DNA from: Prevotella sp.
Lineage (GTDB): Bacteria > Bacteroidota > Bacteroidia > Bacteroidales > Bacteroidaceae
Assembly: GCA_021636625.1 (NCBI GenBank)
Contig: JAJWLX010000066.1
Location: 1 to 18,014, forward strand
DNA length: 18,014 bases
Direction: 5' to 3'
Shown here: piece after piece, positions 6,481 to 12,984 of the stretch
Numbering within the stretch: the first letter of the stretch is position 1
Layout of the letters: every line of letters begins with the position of its first letter
The notes under the pieces: model-generated
What the model was told of the DNA's origin: nothing
The model's input: the letters and a program-made list of their open reading frames with translations, nothing else
The model's database searches: none
Made by a program: the position numbers and the translations under genes

Positions 6481-6633
6481 TTACAACGAAAGCTTGGATA
6501 CCGTTGCTTCGACACCCAATGAAGCCACCCCTAAAACATCGTAGAGTATATTGGTCTTGACGACAACACTCTGCGCCTTTGCACCGATGTAACAAGTGGC
6601 CAAAATGCATAATATCGTCAGTCTAAAACACAT
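6481..6633 (-). pseudogene. Truncated DUF3575 gene at the head of the fimbrial operon
   Basis: A 50-codon frame with a signal peptide (MCFRLTILCILATCYIGAKA) followed by QSVVVKTNILYDVLGVASLGVEATVSKLSL and TAA. The block VVVKTNILYD...SLGVE is the N-terminus of DUF3575 proteins, which are common companions of Mfa/Fim-type operons in Bacteroidales and are normally much longer (around 180 residues or more). Here the gene stops about 30 residues after the signal peptide, and the 51 bases to the fimbrillin ATG have no further DUF3575 coding. It is therefore a remnant that still sits first in the operon, directly behind the promoter at 6660-6691. It might be translated as a tiny exported peptide or serve only as leader. 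Confidence 0.7.
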
Positions 6634-6659
6634 TTTTAGCTTTCTGTTAATTTCGTTTG

Positions 6660-6691
6660 CAAAGATACAGTAAAATAATATAAGTGACAAA
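6660..6691 (-). promoter_or_regulatory. Fimbrial operon promoter (TTTG-N20-TATCTTTG)
   Basis: On the minus strand TTTG at 6691-6688 and TATCTTTG at 6667-6660 are 20 bases apart, a canonical Bacteroidetes promoter. Transcription would begin near 6653 and run leftward through the DUF3575 remnant, the fimbrillin and the adhesin. Confidence 0.8.
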
Positions 6692-6698
6692 GGAAACA

Positions 6699-6738
6699 TG
6701 TATCACAAATGATACAAAAGTGTATCATAAATGTACAC
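6699..6738. promoter_or_regulatory. Operator-like array of four 7-base half-sites, 11-base period
   Basis: TGTATCA (6699-6705), TGATACA (6710-6716), TGTATCA (6721-6727) and TGTACAC (6732-6738) are each separated by exactly four bases. The array begins 7 bases upstream of the fimbrial -33 box. An 11-base period places every half-site on the same face of the helix, as expected for cooperative regulator binding next to RNA polymerase. The regulator is unknown. Confidence 0.7.
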
Positions 6739-6750
6739 CATAGGAGAAAG

Positions 6751-6774
6751 CTATTACTGCTCCCCCCTCGTTTT
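6751..6774 (-). repeat. Degenerate copy of the 3' end of the EamA gene
   Basis: This 24-base block matches 21 of 24 bases of 8222-8245, the last codons of the EamA transporter. Its first 13 bases, CTATTACTGCTCC, are repeated exactly at 8199-8211. It lies on the far side of the ATPase cassette and probably marks where that cassette entered. Confidence 0.7.
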
Positions 6775-6826
6775 ATTCGCTGCTACCGAACAAAATCAAG
6801 CATTATTATTCGGTGGCAGCGAATAA
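6773..6826. repeat. Inverted pair of the 21-base palindromic motif
   Basis: Two copies, at 6773-6793 and 6806-6826, face each other. Over 18 bases the arms TTATTCGCTGCTACCGAA and TTCGGTGGCAGCGAATAA are complementary at 17 positions. Each copy is itself a small palindrome (TTATTCG, 7-base centre, CGAATAA; one mismatch in the first copy). The pair ends 16 bases before the -33 box of the ATPase promoter. It could be an autoregulatory operator or a structure that insulates the cassette. Confidence 0.85.
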
Positions 6827-6841
6827 ATAATGCTATTTTAT

Positions 6842-6872
6842 TTTGTAGTATCAAATAAAATTTGTAATTTTG
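6842..6872 (+). promoter_or_regulatory. ATPase gene promoter (TTTG-N19-TAATTTTG)
   Basis: TTTG at 6842-6845 and TAATTTTG at 6865-6872 are 19 bases apart. This decides the start of the ATPase gene: an in-frame ATG at 6830 lies upstream of this promoter, so ATG 6890 is the real start. Confidence 0.75.
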
Positions 6873-6889
6873 CCGCAAAAAGTAAGTAT

Positions 6890-8143
6890 ATGGAAAAGGA
6901 ATTGTTTCGAACGATAATAGCTGAGAACCAAGAATATATAGGTCGTATTCCTTTGGTACAGCGCCCTCTAGACCTAGAGGAGTATGGCAATTATGTGTTT
7001 GTAGGAGTAAGACAAGCAGGAAAATCCTATTTGCTATACCAGAGAATACAGCAATTGCTGGCAATTGGAGTTGAGATAGAAAATATTGTATATGTCAACT
7101 TTGACGATGAACGTTTGCAAGAAATGTCGGCAACAGACTTCGACCTTATATTGCAAGCCTATCATAGCATGTATGATAGCCAGCCCATCTTCTTCTTTGA
7201 TGAGATACAGAATGTTGAAGGGTGGGCAAACTTTGCACGCCGTCTAGCCAACCAAAAATATCGTGTCTATATAACTGGCAGCAATGCCAAAATGCTGAGT
7301 CGTGACATAGAGACAGTATTGGGAGGAAGATATTTGGATATCAGCGTGTTTCCATATAGCTTTTCTGAATATCTAAAAGCAGTTGGAGTCTTGGTTACAA
7401 AGAATTGGCAATATGGACGAAAAGCAAATGAACTGCAACGCCATTTCCGAACCTACTTTGATTGGGGTGGCTTTCCTGAACTTGTGCATTTTCAAGAAAA
7501 GAGAGTATGGCTAAACAGCTTGTATAATCGTATTTTCTTTAATGACTTGGTAGTTCGGCACAAAGTGAAGAACGAGGATGCCTTACGCCTTTGTGTAAGA
7601 AGATTGGCAGAAAGCGTGAAACAACCATGCTCCTTGAATCGTTTGAGCAATCTGATAAAAGCAACAGGAACTCCGTGTAGTCCATCAACGGTAATGGAAT
7701 ATGTTCGCTATCTACAAGAATCATGCTTGCTGATATCTATTGACAATTATGCTTCCAAATTCGTAGAGAAAGAAACTATAAAGAAACATTATTTCGTAGA
7801 TAATGGGCTGCTGCATCTCTTCATCAACAATCCAAACACCTCATTACTGGAGAATCTTTGTACAATTACATTGTATAAAAAATACGGCAAGGGCTTATAC
7901 TATTACAATAGAAATATTGAGGTTGATTTCTATGTGCCTGATGAGGGACTAGCTGTGCAGGCGAGCTATCAGATGAGCGACGAAGAAACCATAGAGCGAG
8001 AAGTGAAAGCATTAGTAACCTTGCATGGTTTGTATCCTCTGAAACGAGCCATGATAATTACCTATGAGGATGAAGGGGAGATTGTGCGTGATGGACTCAA
8101 GATAGAAATAAGACCTGCATGGAAATGGGTGTTGGAAGGTTAA
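6890..8143 (+). CDS. AAA-type ATPase with C-terminal DUF4143 (AAA_14 family)
   Basis: A 417-residue cytosolic P-loop ATPase. Walker A is GVRQAGKS at 39-46, Walker B PIFFFDE at 99-105, and a sensor-like YITGSNA lies at 127-133, followed by LGGRYLDISVFPYSFSEYL, a hallmark of AAA_14 proteins. The C-terminal DUF4143 region includes HYFVDNGLLHLF at 300-311 and NIEVDFYVPDEGLAVQASY at 342-360. The latter resembles the core strands of a restriction-endonuclease-like fold with possible active-site residues Glu343, Asp345 and Gln357. Such genes are abundant and often multicopy in Bacteroidales; their job is not established. The gene has its own promoter, the inverted palindrome pair just upstream and a strong terminator, which together make a compact one-gene cassette more AT-rich than the EamA side. 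Confidence 0.9.
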   Translation: MEKELFRTIIAENQEYIGRIPLVQRPLDLEEYGNYVFVGVRQAGKSYLLYQRIQQLLAIGVEIENIVYVNFDDERLQEMSATDFDLILQAYHSMYDSQPIFFFDEIQNVEGWANFARRLANQKYRVYITGSNAKMLSRDIETVLGGRYLDISVFPYSFSEYLKAVGVLVTKNWQYGRKANELQRHFRTYFDWGGFPELVHFQEKRVWLNSLYNRIFFNDLVVRHKVKNEDALRLCVRRLAESVKQPCSLNRLSNLIKATGTPCSPSTVMEYVRYLQESCLLISIDNYASKFVEKETIKKHYFVDNGLLHLFINNPNTSLLENLCTITLYKKYGKGLYYYNRNIEVDFYVPDEGLAVQASYQMSDEETIEREVKALVTLHGLYPLKRAMIITYEDEGEIVRDGLKIEIRPAWKWVLEG

Positions 8144-8150
8144 GCCAGAG

Positions 8151-8198
8151 AAAAGAGGATGCGTCATAGACTAATGACGCATCCTCTTTTTTTTATAT
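8151..8198. terminator. Strong bidirectional intrinsic terminator
   Basis: A perfect 17-bp stem, 8151-8167 with 8174-8190 (GAGGATGCGTCAT core), closes a 6-base loop. It is followed on the plus strand by TTTTTTTT and on the minus strand by TTTTCTC. It ends the ATPase gene and, from the other side, the EamA gene. Confidence 0.92.
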
Positions 8199-8234
8199 CT
8201 ATTACTGCTCCTTTTTTATATCTATTGCTGCTCC
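8189..8234 (-). repeat. 23-base tandem duplication over the EamA stop codon
   Basis: 8189-8211 and 8212-8234 are identical except for one base (A versus G in CTATTRCTGCTCC). The second unit contains the true stop of the EamA gene; the first is a spare copy of the same 3' end. Confidence 0.9.
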
Positions 8235-9124
8235 CCTTTCGTTTTCTTATCAGCCACATACATTCCTATCAGGATGCAGGCGGCACCAGCCAGGAAATAG
8301 GGGGTAATCTGCTCGCCAAGTACCCACGAGGCGAAAATCATCGTGGTTATCGGGTTGAAATACACCCAGTTGGTGGCCTTTACCGTGCCCAGTTTTGAGA
8401 TGCACCAGTTCCACGTGAGGAAGCAGATCATAGAGGCAAGGCAGCCCAGAAAGAGCAGATTGCCAAATACCTGGGGACGGGTGAATACCTCGAGCGGAGG
8501 AAAACCCGGAATGAAGATATAATAAGGCAAGATGGTAAGAACACCATAGAAAAACACCTTGCGGGTGATGAATGCAGGACTGTAATCGCCCGTGGTTGAC
8601 TTCATCAGCAGCGAATAAATCGCCCAGCACATACACGCCGTAAACGCCAATGCATCGCCCACCGGAGAAAGATGAAGCACAAACCTGCCGTTCAATACCA
8701 CGATGATCATACCCACAAATGCCAGAAGTGAACCCAGCAGCTGGACGATATGAATGCGGTTGGAATCCTTATAGACCAAACGCACCAGCAGGGTGGCAAA
8801 GAGCGGACACGAACAGACAATGAGCGAGGTATTGGTGGTGGTGGTAAAGTTCATCGCCTCATTCTCGCTGCAGAAATAGAGCGAACCGCCCGTAATGCCC
8901 AGCAGCGCCATCTTAGCCTCATCCTGCCAGGAATCGGCAAAGAGACGGCGATGATTGAACGCCAGCATCAGCACGTAGGCGATGCTGAAACGCAGGGTGA
9001 AGATCTGAGCAGGAGAAAGCCCGTTCAGCATCAGCACCTTGGTGGAAACAAAGGTGGTTCCCCAGATCGCCACCGTCAGAAAGGCTACCAGATGGTAGAA
9101 TATATTGTTATTTTTCGTTTGCAT
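8222..9124 (-). CDS. EamA/DMT-superfamily inner-membrane transporter
   Basis: A 300-residue integral membrane protein with ten hydrophobic segments arranged as two EamA repeats. The first repeat opens with HLVAFLTVAIWGTTFVSTKVLM, where WGTTF is the hallmark near residues 21-25. The second starts at about 155 with DALAFTACMCWAIYSLLMK. The family exports amino acids, metabolites or drugs by secondary transport; the substrate is not deducible. The ATG at 9122-9124 is preceded by a purine-rich AAGGA and by a promoter at 9149-9180. It is divergent from the pseudouridine synthase gene, with 86 bases shared between the two starts. Its C-terminus KKTKGEQQ coincides with the tandem duplication at 8189-8234. 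Confidence 0.9.
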   Translation of the reverse strand: MQTKNNNIFYHLVAFLTVAIWGTTFVSTKVLMLNGLSPAQIFTLRFSIAYVLMLAFNHRRLFADSWQDEAKMALLGITGGSLYFCSENEAMNFTTTTNTSLIVCSCPLFATLLVRLVYKDSNRIHIVQLLGSLLAFVGMIIVVLNGRFVLHLSPVGDALAFTACMCWAIYSLLMKSTTGDYSPAFITRKVFFYGVLTILPYYIFIPGFPPLEVFTRPQVFGNLLFLGCLASMICFLTWNWCISKLGTVKATNWVYFNPITTMIFASWVLGEQITPYFLAGAACILIGMYVADKKTKGEQQ

Positions 9125-9148
9125 ATCTTAATTTTTCCTTTAATGGTG

Positions 9149-9180
9149 CAAAAGTAAGATTTTTCTGTGGATAAACCAAG
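9149..9180 (-). promoter_or_regulatory. EamA gene promoter
   Basis: On the minus strand TACTTTTG at 9156-9149 is preceded 20 bases upstream by CTTG (9180-9177), close to TTTG. The leader is about 20 bases. Confidence 0.6.
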
Positions 9181-9198
9181 ACTTCTGCATTTTTTTTG

Positions 9199-9206
9199 TA
9201 CCTTTG
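9199..9206 (+). promoter_or_regulatory. -7 box of the pseudouridine synthase gene
   Basis: TACCTTTG lies 4 bases before the ATG at 9211. The transcript would start at or beside the start codon, so the message is probably leaderless. No clear TTTG box upstream. This rules out the in-frame TTG at 9196, which overlaps the box. Confidence 0.6.
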
Positions 9207-9210
9207 CAGC

Positions 9211-11007
9211 ATGATTTTCCATCCATTCCATCATACTTCAGAAAATGTTCCTGCAAGGATGAACAATCCTTTGGATTACGAACCGCATCCGCTCTGCATC
9301 CAGGCGTGCAGGGAAGTGCAGGAGATGCTTGCCAGACGAGAAGACTGGCAGGAAGAGATTGCGCGCGGCAAAATGTTTGGCGTGCTCATCGTAGAAAATG
9401 TAAAAACAGATACCGATGTCCCGAAATGGGGATACCCAGCTGCCGATAGCAAGGCTCCGAAATGGGGATACCTGGCAGCCTACAGCGGACAGATTGGCGG
9501 AAGAAGCGACTGGGAGGACTTCGTGCCTGCCGTATTCGACTATCTGCAGCCCAACGGCTACTTCAAGACCCACGAGGCAGAGATTTCCCGTATCAACCAG
9601 AGCATCAGCCACCTGGAGAAGGATGAAAGGATGAAGGAAGCCAGAACCCTGATCCGGCAACTGCAGGAGGAGCGGAAGCGTACCATCGCCGCCTATCAGG
9701 AGAAGATGAAGGAAGCGAAGGCAAAGCGTGACAGCCGCAGAGAGGCAGGAAACCTATCAGAAGCGGAAGAGGCGGAGATGATCAGGGAAAGCCAGTTTAT
9801 GAAGGCAGAACTGCGCCGACTGAAGAAATCGCTCTCGGAAAAGACAGCCCTGGAAACGGAATTTGAGGATTATCAGGAGAATATACTGAGGCTGAAGCAG
9901 CTGCGCAAGCAACTCTCTGATGCCCTGCAGCAATGGCTTTTCTCGCAGTTCAGAATGATGAACCAGGAGGGAGAAAGCAAGGATCTGCTGGAGATTTTCA
10001 GAGATGAAGCCCTGAAGGAGTATCCGCAGGCGGCGATAGCTACGAGCAGGATTGCTGCCCTGAAGATGGTGCCGCCTGCCGGAAGTGGCGAGTGCTGCGA
10101 ACCGAAACTGCTGCAATATGCCTACCAGCATGGTTACAAACCGCTGCAGATGGCTATGTTCTGGTGGGGAGAAAGCCCGAAGGAGGAAATCCGTCACCAC
10201 CTGCAGTTCTATCCAGCCTGCAACGGCAAGTGCAAGCCGATACTGCATTGGATGCTGCCGCCATCGGTATTCGAAAGCCCTGCATCGGCAGAAAACGGCA
10301 TCGGCGGACAGAAGGGACCATTCCCTAAGCAGGTAGAGATGCTCTATGAGCAGGTGGAAACGCTCTACGAAGACTGCGAGCTGACCGTGATCCACAAACC
10401 TGCAGGACTGCTCTCTGTACCGGGAAAGGACGCTGCCCAGCCATCGGTCTATGCGCTGATGCGAAGGAAATATCCCGAGGCTACCGGTCCGCTCATCGTT
10501 CACCGGCTGGACATGGCGACCAGCGGACTGATGATCATCGCCAAGACCGAATTTGCCTATCATCGCCTACAGAAGGAGTTTCTGAACCATCGGGTGCAGA
10601 AGAAATACATCGCCATCATTTCAGAAAAAGAGATTTCGGGAAAGGATATTTCAGGAAAAGACATTTCGGAAAAGGGAATCATCTCCCTTCCGCTGCAGCC
10701 CGATTATCTGAACCGCCCCCGCCAGATAGTGAATCACGAGCAGGGCAAGGAGGCCATTACGGAGTATGAAATTCTGGAGCGCATCGACGGCTCACACCTC
10801 CGCATCGCCCTCTATCCCAAGACGGGAAGAACCCACCAGCTGCGTGTGCATTGTGCCCATCAGGAGGGTTTGAATGCTCCCATCCTGGGCGATCCGCTCT
10901 ACGGCAACGAGAAGGCTGCCCGACTGCATCTACATGCCGAGGAGATTACCTTCGAACATCCCCTGACGGGTAAGAAAATAACGATAAAGAGAAAGGCTGA
11001 TTTCTGA
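9211..11007 (+). CDS. RluA-family RNA pseudouridine synthase with long N-terminal extension
   Basis: A 598-residue protein. The C-terminal third is the catalytic domain, which isomerises uridine in RNA: LTVIHKPAGLLSVPGK at 391-406, PLIVHRLDMATSGL at 427-440 with catalytic Asp434, and YPKTGRTHQLRVHCAH at 535-550. The N-terminal part begins MIFHPF, contains GKMFGVLIV at 53-61, a charged coiled coil at about 122-245 and the block CCEPKLLQYAYQHGYKPLQM near 295-314. This long-extension form is, to my knowledge, usual in Bacteroidales. ATG 9211 is chosen because the frame upstream is promoter and because MIFHPF fits the family start; ATG 9259 is possible. The gene carries three in-frame tandem duplications: PKWGY at 71 and 83, QVEMLYE/QVETLYE near 374-387, and four ISxKx units at 470-489. 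The target RNA site cannot be assigned. Confidence 0.9.
   Translation: MIFHPFHHTSENVPARMNNPLDYEPHPLCIQACREVQEMLARREDWQEEIARGKMFGVLIVENVKTDTDVPKWGYPAADSKAPKWGYLAAYSGQIGGRSDWEDFVPAVFDYLQPNGYFKTHEAEISRINQSISHLEKDERMKEARTLIRQLQEERKRTIAAYQEKMKEAKAKRDSRREAGNLSEAEEAEMIRESQFMKAELRRLKKSLSEKTALETEFEDYQENILRLKQLRKQLSDALQQWLFSQFRMMNQEGESKDLLEIFRDEALKEYPQAAIATSRIAALKMVPPAGSGECCEPKLLQYAYQHGYKPLQMAMFWWGESPKEEIRHHLQFYPACNGKCKPILHWMLPPSVFESPASAENGIGGQKGPFPKQVEMLYEQVETLYEDCELTVIHKPAGLLSVPGKDAAQPSVYALMRRKYPEATGPLIVHRLDMATSGLMIIAKTEFAYHRLQKEFLNHRVQKKYIAIISEKEISGKDISGKDISEKGIISLPLQPDYLNRPRQIVNHEQGKEAITEYEILERIDGSHLRIALYPKTGRTHQLRVHCAHQEGLNAPILGDPLYGNEKAARLHLHAEEITFEHPLTGKKITIKRKADF
9421..9472 (+). repeat. 36-base-period duplication in the pseudouridine synthase gene
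   Basis: The 16-mer CCGAAATGGGGATACC occurs at 9421-9436 and 9457-9472, giving PKWGYPAADSKA then PKWGYLAAYSGQ. The second copy reads naturally into YLAAYSGQ, so the first is probably the added one. Confidence 0.85.
10330..10371 (+). repeat. 21-base tandem duplication (QVEMLYE/QVETLYE)
   Basis: 10330-10350 and 10351-10371 encode QVEMLYE and QVETLYE directly ahead of the catalytic domain. The copies have diverged at several bases. Confidence 0.8.
10618..10677 (+). repeat. Four 15-base tandem units (ISEKE-ISGKD-ISGKD-ISEKG)
   Basis: Units at 10618-10632, 10633-10647, 10648-10662 and 10663-10677 follow ATTTCNGGAAAGGAN with small changes. They insert 20 residues in a surface loop between the KKYIAI strand and SLPLQPDYLNRPRQ of the catalytic domain. 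The reading frame is kept. Confidence 0.9.
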
Positions 11008-11014
11008 ATCAAAT

Positions 11015-11112
11015 AAGGAGTTAAGACGTATGTTTTGTTGCTTAAGAACTGCACCAAAAGACTATTGTCTTAACTCCTTAACTCCTTTAACTCCTTAACT
11101 TCTCAACTTCTC
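11015..11112. terminator. Inverted repeat and AACTCCTT repeats between convergent genes
   Basis: AAGGAGTTAAGAC (11015-11027) and GTCTTAACTCCTT (11067-11079) are perfect 13-base complements around a 39-base loop. Five AACTCCTT-like units of 8-9 bases follow (11072 to about 11112). The element lies between the ends of two convergent genes and probably works as a bidirectional terminator or mRNA 3' structure. It has no clean T-run. Confidence 0.55.
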
Positions 11113-11123
11113 AATATCCCCCC

Positions 11124-12782
11124 TCAGACGAAGAACATGATGATAACCTGGGCGATGATGACTCGGATAAACATGCCGAGCGGATAAACCGTAGCATAGC
11201 TGATGCTAGGCGTATCGCCATCCAGGGTCTCGTTGGCGTAGGTAAGCGCCATCGGATTCGCCATACTGCCGCAGAGAATGCCGCAGATGCTGCCGAAATC
11301 GTACTTCTTGGTCTTCAGGATGATGAAGCCCACTATGATAACCGGAACCACCGTGATGAGGAAACCGATGCCTACCCACATCAAACCCTCGGGACGAACC
11401 ACCGTCTCGAAGAACTGTCCACCAGCCGACAAACCCAGACAGCCCAGATACAGGGCAAGACCCAGCTCGCGGAGCATCAGTCCCGCACTACGCGTCATAT
11501 AAGAGATGAACTGCACCCTAGGGCCCAGCGCACCAATCAGAATACCCATTACGATAGGGCCACCGGCAATACCCAGACGTACGGGAGCCGTCATTCCCGG
11601 AATATTCAGCGGAATGGTTCCCACGGCGAGTCCCAGAATGATACCCAGGAAGATGGCGCCCAGGTTAGGCTCGTTGAGCGTCTTCACGGCATTGCCCAGA
11701 AACTGCTCCACATGGTCGATGCTCGTAGGGTCGCCCACCACCGTCAGGCGGTCGCCATACTGCAGACGGAGGTCGTCGGTAGCCAGCAGTCGGATATCAC
11801 CACGCAGCACTCGACTCACATTCACGCCATAGGAATTGCGCATCTGCAGGCTTCCCAGTCGCTTTCCGTTGAGTCCCGGACGGGTCATCACGATGATTCT
11901 GCTCTCCAGTTTGGCATCGATGGCATTCCAGTCCACCTTATCATTATTCCACTCCTTATCCACCTTCTTTCCGAAGAGTATCTGCATGGCAGCTGCCTCA
12001 TCCTTATTGGTAACCACGAGCACATTATCGTTGGTATGGAGCACGGTATCAGCCTCTGGAATGATGACCTGCTCGCCTCGCCATACACGGGAGATGATGA
12101 ACTTGCGATGGGTCATCATCGAGATTTCGGCGATGGTACTACCGTTGAGAGCCGGGTTTACGATGACGTACTGTCCGATGGATGTATGGTCATCCTCATC
12201 GGCACGTCGGATCTCCAGGTCCTCAGGCTTTACGAAGAGCTTTCGCAGGAACATCATCGCCAGGATGACGCCCACAACGCCCAGAGGATAGGTTACCGCA
12301 CAGCCCAGGGCTGCTCCGCCGCTAGGCAATCCCAGCTGCTGCAGCGCCTGCTGGGCAGCACCCAGAGCCGGCGTATTGGTGGTGGCGCCACAAAGAATGC
12401 CCACCATATCGGGCAGACTCACGGGCAGCACCAGGCACAGGGCAAGCGAGAATACGGTGCCCACGGCGATGACTGCCAGGCTCCAGAGATTGAGCGAGAT
12501 GCCCTCGTGGCGCATCGAACCGAAGAAGTTAGGACCCACATAGAGACCCAGCACATACACGAACATGGTGAGTCCGAAGCTCTCGGCAAACTCCAGCATG
12601 TTCTCGTCGATGGAGAGTCCGAGATGGCCCGCCACGATGCCCACAAAGAATACGAAAGCTATGCCGAGGGAGATTCCCTTGACATGAATCTTGCCCAGGG
12701 CAAGACCTAAGGTACAAATCAATGAAAGGATGACGATGCCCTGCACCGCCGAATGCACGTTGATTAAATGATCAAACCACAT
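11124..12782 (-). CDS. AspT/YidE-type transporter with two RCK_C (TrkA-C) domains
   Basis: A 552-residue inner-membrane protein in three parts. N-terminal membrane helices (about 10-185) contain GILCGATTNTPALGAAQ at 128-144. A cytosolic middle (about 190-380) holds two RCK_C-like modules, seen as GQYVIVNPALNGSTIAEI and SRIIVMTRPGLNGKRLGSL with their 'L-x-x-D-x-L-x-V' ends (LHTNDNVLVV, LQYGDRLTVVG). C-terminal helices (about 390-552) repeat the motif as GILCGSMANPMALTYA at 501-516. The duplicated GILCG motif and the paired RCK_C domains define the AspT/YidE/YbjL family, whose best-known member exchanges aspartate and alanine. The substrate here is unknown; RCK_C suggests regulation by a bound ion or ligand. 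The promoter lies at 12841-12871, giving a 58-base leader. Divergent from the PfkB-type kinase gene. Confidence 0.9.
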   Translation of the reverse strand: MWFDHLINVHSAVQGIVILSLICTLGLALGKIHVKGISLGIAFVFFVGIVAGHLGLSIDENMLEFAESFGLTMFVYVLGLYVGPNFFGSMRHEGISLNLWSLAVIAVGTVFSLALCLVLPVSLPDMVGILCGATTNTPALGAAQQALQQLGLPSGGAALGCAVTYPLGVVGVILAMMFLRKLFVKPEDLEIRRADEDDHTSIGQYVIVNPALNGSTIAEISMMTHRKFIISRVWRGEQVIIPEADTVLHTNDNVLVVTNKDEAAAMQILFGKKVDKEWNNDKVDWNAIDAKLESRIIVMTRPGLNGKRLGSLQMRNSYGVNVSRVLRGDIRLLATDDLRLQYGDRLTVVGDPTSIDHVEQFLGNAVKTLNEPNLGAIFLGIILGLAVGTIPLNIPGMTAPVRLGIAGGPIVMGILIGALGPRVQFISYMTRSAGLMLRELGLALYLGCLGLSAGGQFFETVVRPEGLMWVGIGFLITVVPVIIVGFIILKTKKYDFGSICGILCGSMANPMALTYANETLDGDTPSISYATVYPLGMFIRVIIAQVIIMFFV

Positions 12783-12840
12783 AATAAATATAAGTTTCTA
12801 TCTTTTCTCGAGATAATGTTCAATTTTCTAAATTCGGCTG

Positions 12841-12871
12841 CAAAGGTACATTAAATTAAGAACATCACAAA
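12841..12871 (-). promoter_or_regulatory. Transporter promoter (TTTG-N19-TACCTTTG)
   Basis: On the minus strand TTTG at 12871-12868 and TACCTTTG at 12848-12841 are 19 bases apart, a canonical match. Confidence 0.8.
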
Positions 12872-12954
12872 AGAAAAACGCCCTTTTCTTCTAAATATTT
12901 GCAATAAAAGCTGAATTTAAAGCAAAAAACCAAATCTAACTCAAAGTTTTTTTG

Positions 12955-12962
12955 TACCTTTG
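12955..12962 (+). promoter_or_regulatory. -7 box of the PfkB-type kinase gene
   Basis: TACCTTTG lies 22 bases before the ATG at 12985. No convincing TTTG box is found upstream. Confidence 0.55.
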
Positions 12963-12984
12963 CACCCGTTTAAAATAGAAATAG

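Noticed and set aside
6830..6889. Upstream in-frame ATG for the ATPase gene
   Set aside because: It would translate through the promoter at 6842-6872; the ATG at 6890 follows the promoter.
2807..8198. Whole accessory block as a single transposon
   Set aside because: No transposase or recombinase is encoded, and the palindromes and the EamA-end copies do not form one consistent pair of ends.
11712..12710. 332-codon plus-strand frame opposite the AspT/YidE-type gene
   Set aside because: His/Gln-rich antisense shadow; the opposite strand has clear transmembrane and RCK_C motifs.
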